A DNA stretch of 49,584 nt, taken from NCBI GenBank assembly GCA_031285565.1, contig JAITVY010000052.1, positions 1 through 49,584 on the forward strand, given 5' to 3'. Position 1 is the stretch's first letter. Every line of letters starts with the position of its first letter. Positions 25,687 to 34,526 of this stretch are shown here, piece after piece. The notes beneath the pieces are model-generated. The model saw only the letters and a list, made by a program, of their open reading frames with translations. It did not search any database and was not told the DNA's origin. This stretch comes from Tannerella sp. Lineage in GTDB: Bacteria > Bacteroidota > Bacteroidia > Bacteroidales > Tannerellaceae. Position numbers and translations under genes: made by a program.

Positions 25687-26064
25687 ATGTTAGTAGAAGA
25701 TTTAAAATCAATAGTAGCTGATTTATTTAAACAATCAGAAGATGCTGTACCTGTATTTGGAGATGGCGATAAAAAACAATGGATGGCTTGTCATCTGGAG
25801 TCTATCACTGATGAAGATGGAGATGCTCTTCAGTGTTTACTAAAATTTAATTCGATATCCGATGTAATTGCTTATCTTGAAAATGAATATAAAGAAAGAA
25901 AAAATGAGGATCATGATCCCAGCATACCGTGTGAAGAACATCTGGAACAACACGAAAAAAGAGATCGTGCTAAAGGAGTAAAAACAAAAGATAACATTAA
26001 TGAACCTGTTATTATTATCGAAGAAGATATTATTATTGTAAAAGATGAAGATTGTGGTTGTTAA
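25687..26064 (+). CDS. Small acidic hypothetical protein
   Basis: The 125-residue protein is soluble and strongly acidic. Its first part (VEDLKSIVADLFKQSEDAVPV) looks helical, and a charged middle (EEHLEQHEKRDRAKGVKTKDN) follows. The tail is repetitive, VIIIEEDIIIVKDEDCGC, with two terminal cysteines. I recognise no family; the last residues recall C-terminal CxC tags but no function follows. It is monocistronic, with a strong terminator after its stop. Confidence 0.7.
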   Translation: MLVEDLKSIVADLFKQSEDAVPVFGDGDKKQWMACHLESITDEDGDALQCLLKFNSISDVIAYLENEYKERKNEDHDPSIPCEEHLEQHEKRDRAKGVKTKDNINEPVIIIEEDIIIVKDEDCGC

Positions 26065-26098
26065 TCAGCCATAAAAGACAATTTATATAAAAACCAGG

Positions 26099-26158
26099 CG
26101 GGTCTTTAAATGATACATAGAATCTGTTCTATAATATCATTTGGAAGACCCGTTTTTT
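26099..26158 (+). terminator. Strong hairpin terminator between convergent genes
   Basis: CGGGTCTT (26099-26106), with the following AAATGATA (26108-26115), pairs with TATCATTT and AAGACCCG (26135-26152), leaving one bulged G. T6 follows at 26153-26158. On the minus strand the hairpin is followed by GGTTTTTAT, so it may also serve the AraC gene. Confidence 0.8.
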
Positions 26159-26163
26159 CTTCT

Positions 26164-27078
26164 TTAAATTCTTATTCCCGTATTTCTCCTGTACATCAAA
26201 GGTGATTCACCTTTATTTTTCTTAAAGAACTTCCCGAATGAAGACTGATCAGAAAAATTCAACATATCTGAAATCTGTTGAATAGTATATTGCGGATCTC
26301 TCAGTAATATTTTTGCCTCTGTCATTAACGCATTATCAATCCAGTTATTCGTAGTTTTTCCTGAAAACGACTTTAAAATGCGTGTAAGATATTCCGGTGT
26401 AATACATAATTTTTCCGCATAGAACGTAACCTTATGTTGCTCTTTAGAATGAAGGTTAAGCAACTCCAAAAAGCGGCCGAATATTTGTTCTTTACTGCTA
26501 AGTTCTACTGTTTCAGCATTATCTTTCAACTTATGATAGACTATATTTCCCATCTCCATCATAAAAATAGTAAACTGGCTCATAATAAGGTTCCGTTTAA
26601 AGAAATGATCAGCTTGCCCAATATATTGGATCAACTTCCTGATACATTCTTCGAGCAATAAAACATCCTCAATCTTTATGGATTGGGTAGGACGCGTACG
26701 TTTGGAAACAATTACTTCTGAGGGAAGTGTCCTGTTATTTCCCAGCGTATCCGACAGGAAATTCCTTGAAACAATAATGTTATATCCTTTAAAATCTGTT
26801 GAAAGCTTAAAGTGCTGGACAATATGTTGTTCTACAAGGTCAAGCAATGTATTCTCTGAGACTTTATACGGGTAGTAATCAATCTCAAGGCTCATTTCTC
26901 CTTTACAGATCAGAAAAATGCTCAGTGCATCCAGCCGGAGAGGCAGGTCATGGTCTACATCCACCTGTTGATAATGGCTACCATCCATTTCAACAACCGC
27001 AATCTCATTTTCAAAATTCTGGAAATATGCTCCTTTCCGGAGAAACTCATCCAACGCCATATCAATCAACAGCTTCAT
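26164..27078 (-). CDS. AraC-family transcriptional regulator
   Basis: The 304-residue protein ends with a typical AraC HTH pair (about 205-300): VTFYAEKLCITPEYLTRILK and IQQISDMLNFSDQSSFGKFFKKNKGESP. The N-terminal ~190 residues are a cupin-like sensing domain. It is divergent from the TetR-RND efflux operon. The shared spacer has three TTAAA(C/G)CC copies, two of them exactly 20 bp apart, as expected for AraC half-sites, so it may control the efflux operon as well as itself. A TATCTTTG -7 box precedes it. Confidence 0.87.
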   Translation of the reverse strand: MKLLIDMALDEFLRKGAYFQNFENEIAVVEMDGSHYQQVDVDHDLPLRLDALSIFLICKGEMSLEIDYYPYKVSENTLLDLVEQHIVQHFKLSTDFKGYNIIVSRNFLSDTLGNNRTLPSEVIVSKRTRPTQSIKIEDVLLLEECIRKLIQYIGQADHFFKRNLIMSQFTIFMMEMGNIVYHKLKDNAETVELSSKEQIFGRFLELLNLHSKEQHKVTFYAEKLCITPEYLTRILKSFSGKTTNNWIDNALMTEAKILLRDPQYTIQQISDMLNFSDQSSFGKFFKKNKGESPLMYRRNTGIRI

Positions 27079-27098
27079 AATTTCGTTTTTATAGCCTG

Positions 27099-27106
27099 CA
27101 AAGATA
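27099..27106 (-). promoter_or_regulatory. Candidate -7 box for AraC gene
   Basis: CAAAGATA (plus) reads TATCTTTG on the minus strand, 21 bp before the AraC ATG. A CAA at 27125-27127 gives a -33 TTG with an 18-bp spacer, slightly short. Confidence 0.5.
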
Positions 27107-27143
27107 CACAGATCAGATCAGAAACAAACCATTATTTGCCTGA

Positions 27144-27213
27144 TTAAAGCCTTTTATATATCGTTTTTTACTATTCGTTCTGATTTAAACCAACCAGAGT
27201 CGGATTAAACCAA
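27144..27213. promoter_or_regulatory. Direct repeats in the AraC/TetR-RND divergent spacer
   Basis: TTAAACCAA occurs at 27185-27193 and 27205-27213, exactly 20 bp apart (two helical turns). A related TTAAAGCC lies at 27144-27151, 41 bp upstream of the first. This phasing is typical of AraC-family sites. Confidence 0.55.
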
Positions 27214-27235
27214 ATAAGTTTCCGGAGAATTGAAG

Positions 27236-27243
27236 GATCTTTG
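27236..27243 (+). promoter_or_regulatory. Candidate -7 region of efflux operon (GATCTTTG)
   Basis: GATCTTTG is one mismatch from TAnnTTTG and lies 31 bp before the TetR ATG, just downstream of the direct repeats. Confidence 0.35.
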
Positions 27244-27273
27244 TCGCCGATTTAAATAAAGGTTATCCACAAT

Positions 27274-27843
27274 ATGTTAAGAGATCATATCGTAAAAACC
27301 GCGGCAGAACATTATGCACGCTACGGAATAAAAAGTGTCAGCATGAATCAGATTGCTCAGGAATTAAGAATCTCCAAAAAGACACTTTACACGGAGTTCG
27401 ATAACAAAACGCAATTGATATCCGAATGCATTACCCTGGAAATGGAGTATTTTCTCCAGAAAATAATACAAGTCAAAAAAGATGCGGCAAGTTCACTGGA
27501 GGCATTATATAAGGCAAATATCCTTCTGATTAGGCGTATCTGCGTTTTATGTCCTGCTTTTCATATGGATATTCAACGTATTCCGGATGTAACCGAAAAG
27601 TTCGAATCATATAAAGACCTGATCAATGAACAACTACTGGAAATTTATAAAAATGGGGTGAAAGAAGAGTCCCTGTTACCGGAAATTGACTTTATGGTAA
27701 TTATGGGTATTTATACGGAACAGCTGCATAAGCTAAATTCAGAAAAACAAGGTATTTTGTTAAAAGCTTTTTTGCAGGGAGTCTGTACCGAACAAGGCAG
27801 ATGTGAATTAAAAAACATATCAAAAGCCAATCAATATAGTTAG
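27274..27843 (+). CDS. TetR-family regulator of RND efflux operon
   Basis: The 189-residue protein has an N-terminal TetR HTH (about 8-55) with SMNQIAQELRISKKTLYTEFDNKTQLI and a helical effector domain after it. It is the first gene of an operon with an RND adaptor (31 bp downstream), an RND pump and an outer-membrane factor. It is thus probably the local repressor, relieved by pump substrates. It is divergent from an AraC gene, so the operon may have two layers of control. It is not closely related to the TetR near 4.3 kb. Confidence 0.88.
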   Translation: MLRDHIVKTAAEHYARYGIKSVSMNQIAQELRISKKTLYTEFDNKTQLISECITLEMEYFLQKIIQVKKDAASSLEALYKANILLIRRICVLCPAFHMDIQRIPDVTEKFESYKDLINEQLLEIYKNGVKEESLLPEIDFMVIMGIYTEQLHKLNSEKQGILLKAFLQGVCTEQGRCELKNISKANQYS

Positions 27844-27874
27844 TAAAATTATTATTTATAACACAAATTTTAAA

Positions 27875-29014
27875 ATGAAGAAAATGAAAAGCTTAATAAG
27901 CAATTTATTAATAGGAGGACTATGTCTGGTTATTGTTAGCGCCTGTAAACAGGGCAAGAACGAAACAAACATAAGTGAATACAGAGTAATGAAAGTCTCT
28001 TTATCCGATAAAAAACTGACAAGCAACTACTCAGCATCTATTCGTGGTAAACAGGACGTAGATATACGTCCGCAAATATCCGGAACCATAACCGAAGTAT
28101 GCGTAAAAGAAGGGGCAAATGTTCGTAAAGGAGAACCTTTATTTATAATAGATCAGATACCTTATCAGGCTGCCCTCGAGATTGCAATAGCAAATGTAAA
28201 AGTGGCAGAAAGTAATGTAGCTACAGCACGTTTAACTGCAGAAAGTAAAAAGGAACTTTACAATCAGCAAGTCGTTTCCTCGTATGAAATGCAGACGGCC
28301 GAAAATGCTTATCAAAGTCAATTGGCATCACTGGCTTTAGCCAGAGCGCAGGAAGTAAATGCCCGGAATGACTTATCTTATACGATGGTTAAAAGCCCTT
28401 CGGATGGCATTGCCGGAATGATCCCATACCGGGTTGGAGCACTGGTTAACCCCAATATAGTGACTCCGTTAACTACCATTTCCGATAACTCGGAAATATA
28501 TGCTTATTTCTCTATGACTGAGAATCAAATACTCTCTTTGTCACGGCAGAATGGTTCGTTACACGAGGCCGTTTCTTCCATGCCCAAAGTAGAGTTATTA
28601 TTGAGTGACGGAAGCGTTTATGCCGAAAAAGGAAAGATTGACGCCATTAGTGGTATCATCGACCAGACAACGGGAGCCATCAGCTTACGTGCTACTTTCC
28701 CAAATAAAGAACGTATCCTGCATAGTGGCGGATCGGCAAATGTTGTTTTTCCCTATGACAAAAACGACTGTATCGTTATTCCACAAACGGCAACTTTTGA
28801 AGTTCAGGACAAAAAATATGTCTATACGGTTGAAAACGGCTTAGCTGTATCTAAAATGGTACGCACTTTCAGTGTTGACGACGGACGGGAATATATTATC
28901 GAAGAAGGGCTCCAGCCAGGTGAAACCATTGTTGCCGAAGGAGTCGGATTACTTCGCGAAGGAACACCTGTCAGAATTAAAAATGAAGAAAGCGACGTTT
29001 TCGCCAAACAATAA
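27875..29014 (+). CDS. RND efflux periplasmic adaptor (MFP, lipoprotein)
   Basis: This ~379-residue protein has a lipoprotein signal ending in IVSACKQG. The lipoyl/barrel-sandwich halves follow, with IRPQISGTITEVCVKEGANVRKGEPLFIIDQIPYQ and SYTMVKSPSDGIAGMIPYRVGALV. Between them lies an alpha-hairpin (about 90-155), and a beta-barrel and membrane-proximal domain close the protein. This is the AcrA/MexA-type adaptor anchored in the inner membrane, linking pump to outer-membrane channel. The start may be at 27875 or the second Met at 27884. It lies in a four-gene efflux operon. Confidence 0.92.
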   Translation: MKKMKSLISNLLIGGLCLVIVSACKQGKNETNISEYRVMKVSLSDKKLTSNYSASIRGKQDVDIRPQISGTITEVCVKEGANVRKGEPLFIIDQIPYQAALEIAIANVKVAESNVATARLTAESKKELYNQQVVSSYEMQTAENAYQSQLASLALARAQEVNARNDLSYTMVKSPSDGIAGMIPYRVGALVNPNIVTPLTTISDNSEIYAYFSMTENQILSLSRQNGSLHEAVSSMPKVELLLSDGSVYAEKGKIDAISGIIDQTTGAISLRATFPNKERILHSGGSANVVFPYDKNDCIVIPQTATFEVQDKKYVYTVENGLAVSKMVRTFSVDDGREYIIEEGLQPGETIVAEGVGLLREGTPVRIKNEESDVFAKQ

Positions 29015-29096
29015 ACAAAATATTTATTACGTGAATAATAACAAATCACCTCAAAATGGCTCAATGCCATCTAAACTGATAAATTAACATAAACAT

Positions 29097-32000
29097 ATGA
29101 CAATAAAAACATTTATAGACCGTCCGATTTTATCGACGGTTATCTCTGTTGCGATCCTACTGGTAGGATTTATAGCACTCAAAATATTACCGGTAGAGCA
29201 ATACCCCGACATCGCACCACCTACCGTAATGGTTCGTGCATCTTATACGGGAGCCAATGCCGAAACCGTGCAAAAGAGTGTGATTGTGCCGTTAGAAGAA
29301 TCAATCAATGGAGTTGAAAACATGACGTATATGACTTCAGAAGCTACCAATGACGGTGCAGCCACAATTTACATCTATTTCAGGCAGGGAACAGATCCGG
29401 ATATGGCAGCTGTGAATGTACAGAACCGTGTATCAAAAGCTACCGGGCTGCTTCCAAGCGAAGTAACCCAGATTGGTGTGACCACGATCAAACGTCAGAA
29501 TAGTATCCTGAAAATATTTTCCCTTTACAGTGAAGATAAGAACTACGATAAAACATTCCTGGCCAATTATCTGAAAATAAACGTACAGCCGGAAATCCTA
29601 CGTATACAGGGAGTAGGAGAAGTCGTACAGTTGGGTTCAGATTACAGTATGCGTATCTGGTTAAAACCGGATGTAATGGCCCAATATAGATTAGTACCGG
29701 GAGATATTGCAGCCGTATTAGGTGAGCAAAATATTGAATCACCGACAGGTATTTTAGGTGAAAATTCCGAGCAAACTTTCCAATATGTAATGAAGTATAA
29801 AGGTCGTCTGGAAAAACCGGAAGAATTCGGAGATATGGTTATCCGGGCTCTGCCAAATGGAGAAGTATTGCGTATGAAAGATGTAGCAACCATAGAACTG
29901 GGAGCTTTAAGTTATACGATGGATGGTGAAACCAGCGGATATCCTGCCGCTTCCTGCATGGTATTCCAGGTAGCAGGTTCAAATGCCAACGAGGTGATCG
30001 GTAATATTGACGATTACCTGGCTTCCATTGAAAAAGACCTGCCTAAAGGAGTGAAAGTGGCTCATATGATGAGTTCCAAAGATTTCCTGGAAGCATCTAT
30101 CGCAGAAGTTATAAAAACATTGCTTGAAGCAATTATACTGGTAGTACTTATCGTATATCTCTTTTTGCAAAGTATACGCGCCACCATTATTCCATCGATT
30201 GCTATCATTGTCTCATTGGTAGGTACATTTGCATTCCTTATTGTAGCCGGTTTCAGTATTAATCTGCTAACCCTTTTTGCACTTATTCTATCTATCGGGA
30301 CAGTGGTTGATAATGCTATTGTTGTCGTGGAAGCAGTCCAGGCAAAATTCGACGCCGGATACAAATCACCCTACCGGGCAACCGTGGATGCCATGAGTGG
30401 AATTACATCGGCTATTATTTCGTGTACACTGGTATTTATGGCTGTATTTATTCCGGTTTCCTTCATGTCTAGCACATCAGGTACTTTCTATACACAGTTC
30501 GGTTTAACGATGGCAGTTGCTGTGGGTATTTCTACAATTAACGCATTAACATTAAGTCCTGCCCTCTGTGCATTAATCATGCGCCCGCATGCTGACGGTG
30601 AAGGGAAAAAGTCTTTTTCTGAACGCTTCCACATTGCATTCGAAACTGCATTCGAAAAAGTGCAGCATCGCTATAAAAATGGAGTAATGGTTTTTATCCG
30701 TCATAAATGGCTCGTAGGTGTTATCCTGGTAGCGACCTGTGCTATTTTGGTTGTACTGATGAAGACAACCAAGACCGGGCTGGTTCCACAGGAAGATACC
30801 GGTGTATTCTTTGTTGACGTAAGTACGGCACCCGGAAGTACACTCCACCAGACCAAAGAAGTAATGGCACGAATTGAAGAAAAACTGAAACAATATCCAC
30901 AAATCAGTATCTATACCAATGTATCAGGAACCGGAATGATATCCGGAGATGGAAGTTCGCACGGATTATTCATCGTAAAGCTTAAGCACTGGGACGAACG
31001 CCCTGACAAAGAAGACAATGTTAATGCAGTGATAGGCAAGTTATATGCCGAAACAGCAGATATTAAGGATGCACAGATCTTTGCCTTTGCCCCGCCAATG
31101 ATTACAGGTTATGGACAAAGTAACGGTATCGAGCTTTATTTACAAGACAGGAAAGGTGGTGATTTGGAAACACTCTATAATATCAGTCAGGAATTTTCGG
31201 CTAAACTAAGGGAACGAGCTGAAATAGGCACAGCTTACACCTCTTTTAATATCAATTATCCGCAATATCTGGTAGAAGTAGATGCTGTAAAGTGTAAACG
31301 GATGGGCATTTCCCCGAATGAAGTATTAAGTACAATTGCCGGATACTATGGTGGTTTATATGCATCTAATTTCAACCGTTTCACAAAACTCTACAGGGTA
31401 ATGATACAGGCATCACCGGAATATCGTCTGGATACGGAATCGCTGAATAATATATTTGTACGTAGCGGAAACGAGATGGCGCCGGTTGGCCAGTTTGTAA
31501 CACTGACTAAAATATACGGTTCAGAATCCGTAAGCCGTTTTAATATGTTCAACAGTATTGCCATAAACGGCATGCCGGCTGACGGATACAGTACTGGTGA
31601 AGCAATTAAAGCTATTCAGGAAGTAGCTGCCACAACACTACCTGTAGGGTATGGTTATGATTTCGGAGGTATCACACGCGAAGAAACCGGTGACAGTACA
31701 GGTACGATCATCATCTTTGGCATTTGCGTATTATTGATTTACCTGATCTTATGCGGCTTATACGAAAGTGCACTCATACCCTTAGCTGTAATCATTTCGG
31801 TTCCTTGTGGTCTGGCTGGTAGTTTCTTATTTGCCAAGTTAATGGGGCTTGAGAATAATATCTACCTGCAAACAGGATTGATTATGCTGATCGGCTTGCT
31901 GGCTAAAACAGCTATCCTGTTAACAGAATATGCAACAGAGCGGCGCCGGTGTGGTATGAGCCTCATCCAATCAGCTCTGTCAGCAGCTACTGTCCGTCTG

Positions 32001-32270
32001 CGTCCTATCCTGATGACAGCACTGACAATGATTTTTGGTCTGTTACCGCTGGTTTTCTCAACAGGGGTAGGTGCACAGGGAAATATATCGCTGGGTGTCG
32101 GAACGGTTGGAGGTATGCTCATCGGCACATTGGCATTACTCTTCCTGGTTCCCACTTTATTTATTGTATTTCAGTATTTACAGGAAAAGGTATCTCCTCC
32201 TAAACTGAAAGAACTTGACGACCGGATGATCAGCACCGAGATTGACCAGTATAATGCAACGAAATTATAA
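29097..32270 (+). CDS. RND multidrug efflux permease (HAE1 family)
   Basis: The 1057-residue protein is a complete HAE1-type RND pump with 12 membrane helices and two large periplasmic loops. It opens with FIDRPILSTVISVAILLVGF. Of the proton-relay residues, the first Asp is retained in SIGTVVDNAIVVVEAV (near 408), but the second Asp of the usual DD pair is Asn. The relay Lys is present in GLLAKTAILLTE. GLVPQEDTGVFFVDV opens the second periplasmic domain. It exports hydrophobic compounds by proton antiport together with the adaptor and the NodT-type channel. The gene overlaps no neighbour; the OMF start is 11 bp downstream. Confidence 0.95.
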   Translation: MTIKTFIDRPILSTVISVAILLVGFIALKILPVEQYPDIAPPTVMVRASYTGANAETVQKSVIVPLEESINGVENMTYMTSEATNDGAATIYIYFRQGTDPDMAAVNVQNRVSKATGLLPSEVTQIGVTTIKRQNSILKIFSLYSEDKNYDKTFLANYLKINVQPEILRIQGVGEVVQLGSDYSMRIWLKPDVMAQYRLVPGDIAAVLGEQNIESPTGILGENSEQTFQYVMKYKGRLEKPEEFGDMVIRALPNGEVLRMKDVATIELGALSYTMDGETSGYPAASCMVFQVAGSNANEVIGNIDDYLASIEKDLPKGVKVAHMMSSKDFLEASIAEVIKTLLEAIILVVLIVYLFLQSIRATIIPSIAIIVSLVGTFAFLIVAGFSINLLTLFALILSIGTVVDNAIVVVEAVQAKFDAGYKSPYRATVDAMSGITSAIISCTLVFMAVFIPVSFMSSTSGTFYTQFGLTMAVAVGISTINALTLSPALCALIMRPHADGEGKKSFSERFHIAFETAFEKVQHRYKNGVMVFIRHKWLVGVILVATCAILVVLMKTTKTGLVPQEDTGVFFVDVSTAPGSTLHQTKEVMARIEEKLKQYPQISIYTNVSGTGMISGDGSSHGLFIVKLKHWDERPDKEDNVNAVIGKLYAETADIKDAQIFAFAPPMITGYGQSNGIELYLQDRKGGDLETLYNISQEFSAKLRERAEIGTAYTSFNINYPQYLVEVDAVKCKRMGISPNEVLSTIAGYYGGLYASNFNRFTKLYRVMIQASPEYRLDTESLNNIFVRSGNEMAPVGQFVTLTKIYGSESVSRFNMFNSIAINGMPADGYSTGEAIKAIQEVAATTLPVGYGYDFGGITREETGDSTGTIIIFGICVLLIYLILCGLYESALIPLAVIISVPCGLAGSFLFAKLMGLENNIYLQTGLIMLIGLLAKTAILLTEYATERRRCGMSLIQSALSAATVRLRPILMTALTMIFGLLPLVFSTGVGAQGNISLGVGTVGGMLIGTLALLFLVPTLFIVFQYLQEKVSPPKLKELDDRMISTEIDQYNATKL

Positions 32271-32280
32271 AAAACATCAT

Positions 32281-33651
32281 ATGAACAAAATAATCATTCT
32301 GATAAGCCTGGCTGCCCTTATGAGTAGCTGTGGTATATATACATCTTACAAACGACCCGAAATACAAACAGATGATCTGTTTAACAGGAATATGCCATCA
32401 GGCGATACAAATAATATCGCATATATCCACTGGCAGGACTTCTTTACTGATCCTGATCTGCAGGAATTAGTAAAAAAAGGATTAGTGAATAATATCGACA
32501 TGCGCCTCGCACGTTTGCAGGTAACCCAGGCAGAAGCCTCCCTAAAGTCGGCACGTTTAGCTTTTTATCCATCTCTATTCCTTTCTCCACAGGGTGTACT
32601 GAGTAGTTTTGACGGGCAAAAGGCCAACAAAACATATCAGATACCTGTTGCTGCCAGCTGGGAACTCGATGTATTCGGTAAACTCCACAATGCCAAACAG
32701 CGGTCGAAAGCTGCTTACGAGCAAAGTGAGACTTATCAACAGGCAGTACAGACTCAATTAATCTCTACTATTGCCAACCTATACTATACCCTTTTGATGT
32801 TAGATAGTCAACTGGAAATATCAGAAGTTACTGCTGCCAAATGGAAAGAGAACGTACGGACTACAAAAGCAATGAAAGAAGCTGGTATGATGACAGAGGC
32901 ATCGGTAGCACAAACCGAAGCGAACAGCTATTCTATTGATGCATCCCTGCTTACGTTGAAGCGTCAGATTAATGAGATTGAAAACAGTATGTCTGTTCTT
33001 CTTGGAGAGTCACCACAAAGTATAAAACGTGGCAATCTTGCCAACCAGAAATTACCGGAAAAACTGGCGACAGGGGTTCCGATTGAGCTCCTGTCGAACC
33101 GACCGGATGTAAAAAGCGCCGAACTATCACTCCAGCAAATGTTCTATGCTACAAATGAAGCCCGTGGAGCATTTTATCCGACCGTTACTTTAAACGGGAC
33201 AGCAGGATGGACTAATGAAGCCGGTTCTATGATAATCAATCCGGGTAAATTCTTATGGACAGCTATCGGCTCTTTATCACAGCCCCTGTTTAATAAAGGA
33301 TTAAATAAATCACGCCTTCAAATTGCAAAAGCCCAACATGAAAGCGCCCTGATAAACTTCCAACAAAGTTTACTTACTGCCGGAAGCGAAGTGAATAATG
33401 CGCTGGTGCAATGGCAAACAGCACGCGAAAGAATCGGGATAGACCACAAACAAATCGGTTCACTGGAAATAGCTGTTAAAAGTACACAATTGTTAATGAA
33501 ACATGGTAGCTCTACCTACCTGGAAGTACTAACTGCGCAGCAAACGTTATTACAGGCGCAACTTACACAAATAGCAGACCGTTTTGACGAAATACAGGGC
33601 ATTATCAATCTTTATCATGCGTTGGGAGGAGGGCAGGATCCAAACCCTTAA
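32281..33651 (+). CDS. RND outer-membrane factor (NodT/OprM-type lipoprotein)
   Basis: I choose the ATG at 32281, which gives the lipoprotein signal MNKIIILISLAALMSSCGIY; an in-frame ATG 39 bp earlier would overlap the pump gene. The 456-residue product has two OEP repeats, with helical-barrel motifs such as NIDMRLARLQVTQAEASLKS and the hallmark IELLSNRPDVKSAELSLQQ. It ends with LTAQQTLLQAQLTQIADRF. It forms the trimeric outer-membrane exit duct of the efflux pump. It is the last gene of the TetR-adaptor-pump-OMF operon. Confidence 0.92.
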   Translation: MNKIIILISLAALMSSCGIYTSYKRPEIQTDDLFNRNMPSGDTNNIAYIHWQDFFTDPDLQELVKKGLVNNIDMRLARLQVTQAEASLKSARLAFYPSLFLSPQGVLSSFDGQKANKTYQIPVAASWELDVFGKLHNAKQRSKAAYEQSETYQQAVQTQLISTIANLYYTLLMLDSQLEISEVTAAKWKENVRTTKAMKEAGMMTEASVAQTEANSYSIDASLLTLKRQINEIENSMSVLLGESPQSIKRGNLANQKLPEKLATGVPIELLSNRPDVKSAELSLQQMFYATNEARGAFYPTVTLNGTAGWTNEAGSMIINPGKFLWTAIGSLSQPLFNKGLNKSRLQIAKAQHESALINFQQSLLTAGSEVNNALVQWQTARERIGIDHKQIGSLEIAVKSTQLLMKHGSSTYLEVLTAQQTLLQAQLTQIADRFDEIQGIINLYHALGGGQDPNP

Positions 33652-33708
33652 AGGTTTTAGGTTAAAAGGATAAAGGTAAAAGTAATGAATAAGATAAAAT
33701 AAAGAAAT

Positions 33709-34515
33709 ATGAATAACAATACATTAGTATACATACACCCGGAGGCGGTTATAGGCAAAAATGTAATCATCCATCCTTTTGTAAATATTGACAAAGGGGT
33801 TGTTATCGGTGATAATTGTGAAATCCGTTCTTTTGTTTCCATACAGGAAGGGACAAGCATAGGAAATGATAACAAGATTTTTGAAGGCTGCGTCATCGGC
33901 GCTCTTCCCCAAGAGTTTTCCAAAGAAAATTCAGGTAAAAATAAAGTAACAATCGGACATGGTAATACGATTCGTGAAAATGTAGTGATCAACAGAAGCA
34001 TCGACCCGGGGCATGCAACCCTAATCGGTAATAAAAATTACCTGATGGAGGGTGTACATCTGGCACATGATGTTGAAGTTGGTAATGAATGCGTCCTTGC
34101 CTTCAATTCTAAAATAACACCCAACTGCAGAATAGATGATTTTGCTTATATCGGTGCTTCTACAGTTTTAAATAAATACTGCAAAGTAGGGAAATGGTCA
34201 TTTATTTCGGCCGGAAGTGTAATTTATAAACACGTTCCCCCTTATGTCAGGATAGGTGGCAGTCCTATTGAATGGCAAGGCATCAATACGACTATTCTTC
34301 GCAAAAACAATTTCTCTGAGAGTGTAATCAAGCAGATACTCTTTGCTTACCGCCTGATTTATGGAAATTATAGCCTTTTTTATGCACTTGAAAAAGTAAA
34401 AAAACAATCAATAGGACAAGAAGAAATCAACGAGATTATTAACTTCATGGAACAGGTCAAAGATAAAGGAATTGCGGGCAAAGAAGAAGTAGAAGTTATG
34501 GACGAAAGAGACTAA
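33709..34515 (+). CDS. LpxA-like acyl-ACP-UDP-GlcNAc O-acyltransferase
   Basis: The 268-residue protein is a left-handed beta-helix built of hexapeptide repeats (IGKNVI, IGDNCE, IGNDNK, IGHGNT, and so on), followed by a C-terminal helical domain (about 195-268). The catalytic His120 in YLMEGVHLAHDVEVGNECVL corresponds to His125 of E. coli LpxA. The end of the helix, HVPPYVRIGGSPIEWQGIN, also matches LpxA. Expected reaction: acylation of UDP-GlcNAc at O-3, the first lipid A step. It is not beside lpxD, lpxB or the lpxC-fabZ fusion here, so it may be a paralog. It follows the efflux operon at 57 bp. Confidence 0.85.
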   Translation: MNNNTLVYIHPEAVIGKNVIIHPFVNIDKGVVIGDNCEIRSFVSIQEGTSIGNDNKIFEGCVIGALPQEFSKENSGKNKVTIGHGNTIRENVVINRSIDPGHATLIGNKNYLMEGVHLAHDVEVGNECVLAFNSKITPNCRIDDFAYIGASTVLNKYCKVGKWSFISAGSVIYKHVPPYVRIGGSPIEWQGINTTILRKNNFSESVIKQILFAYRLIYGNYSLFYALEKVKKQSIGQEEINEIINFMEQVKDKGIAGKEEVEVMDERD

Positions 34516-34526
34516 TGAGGTTTGAG

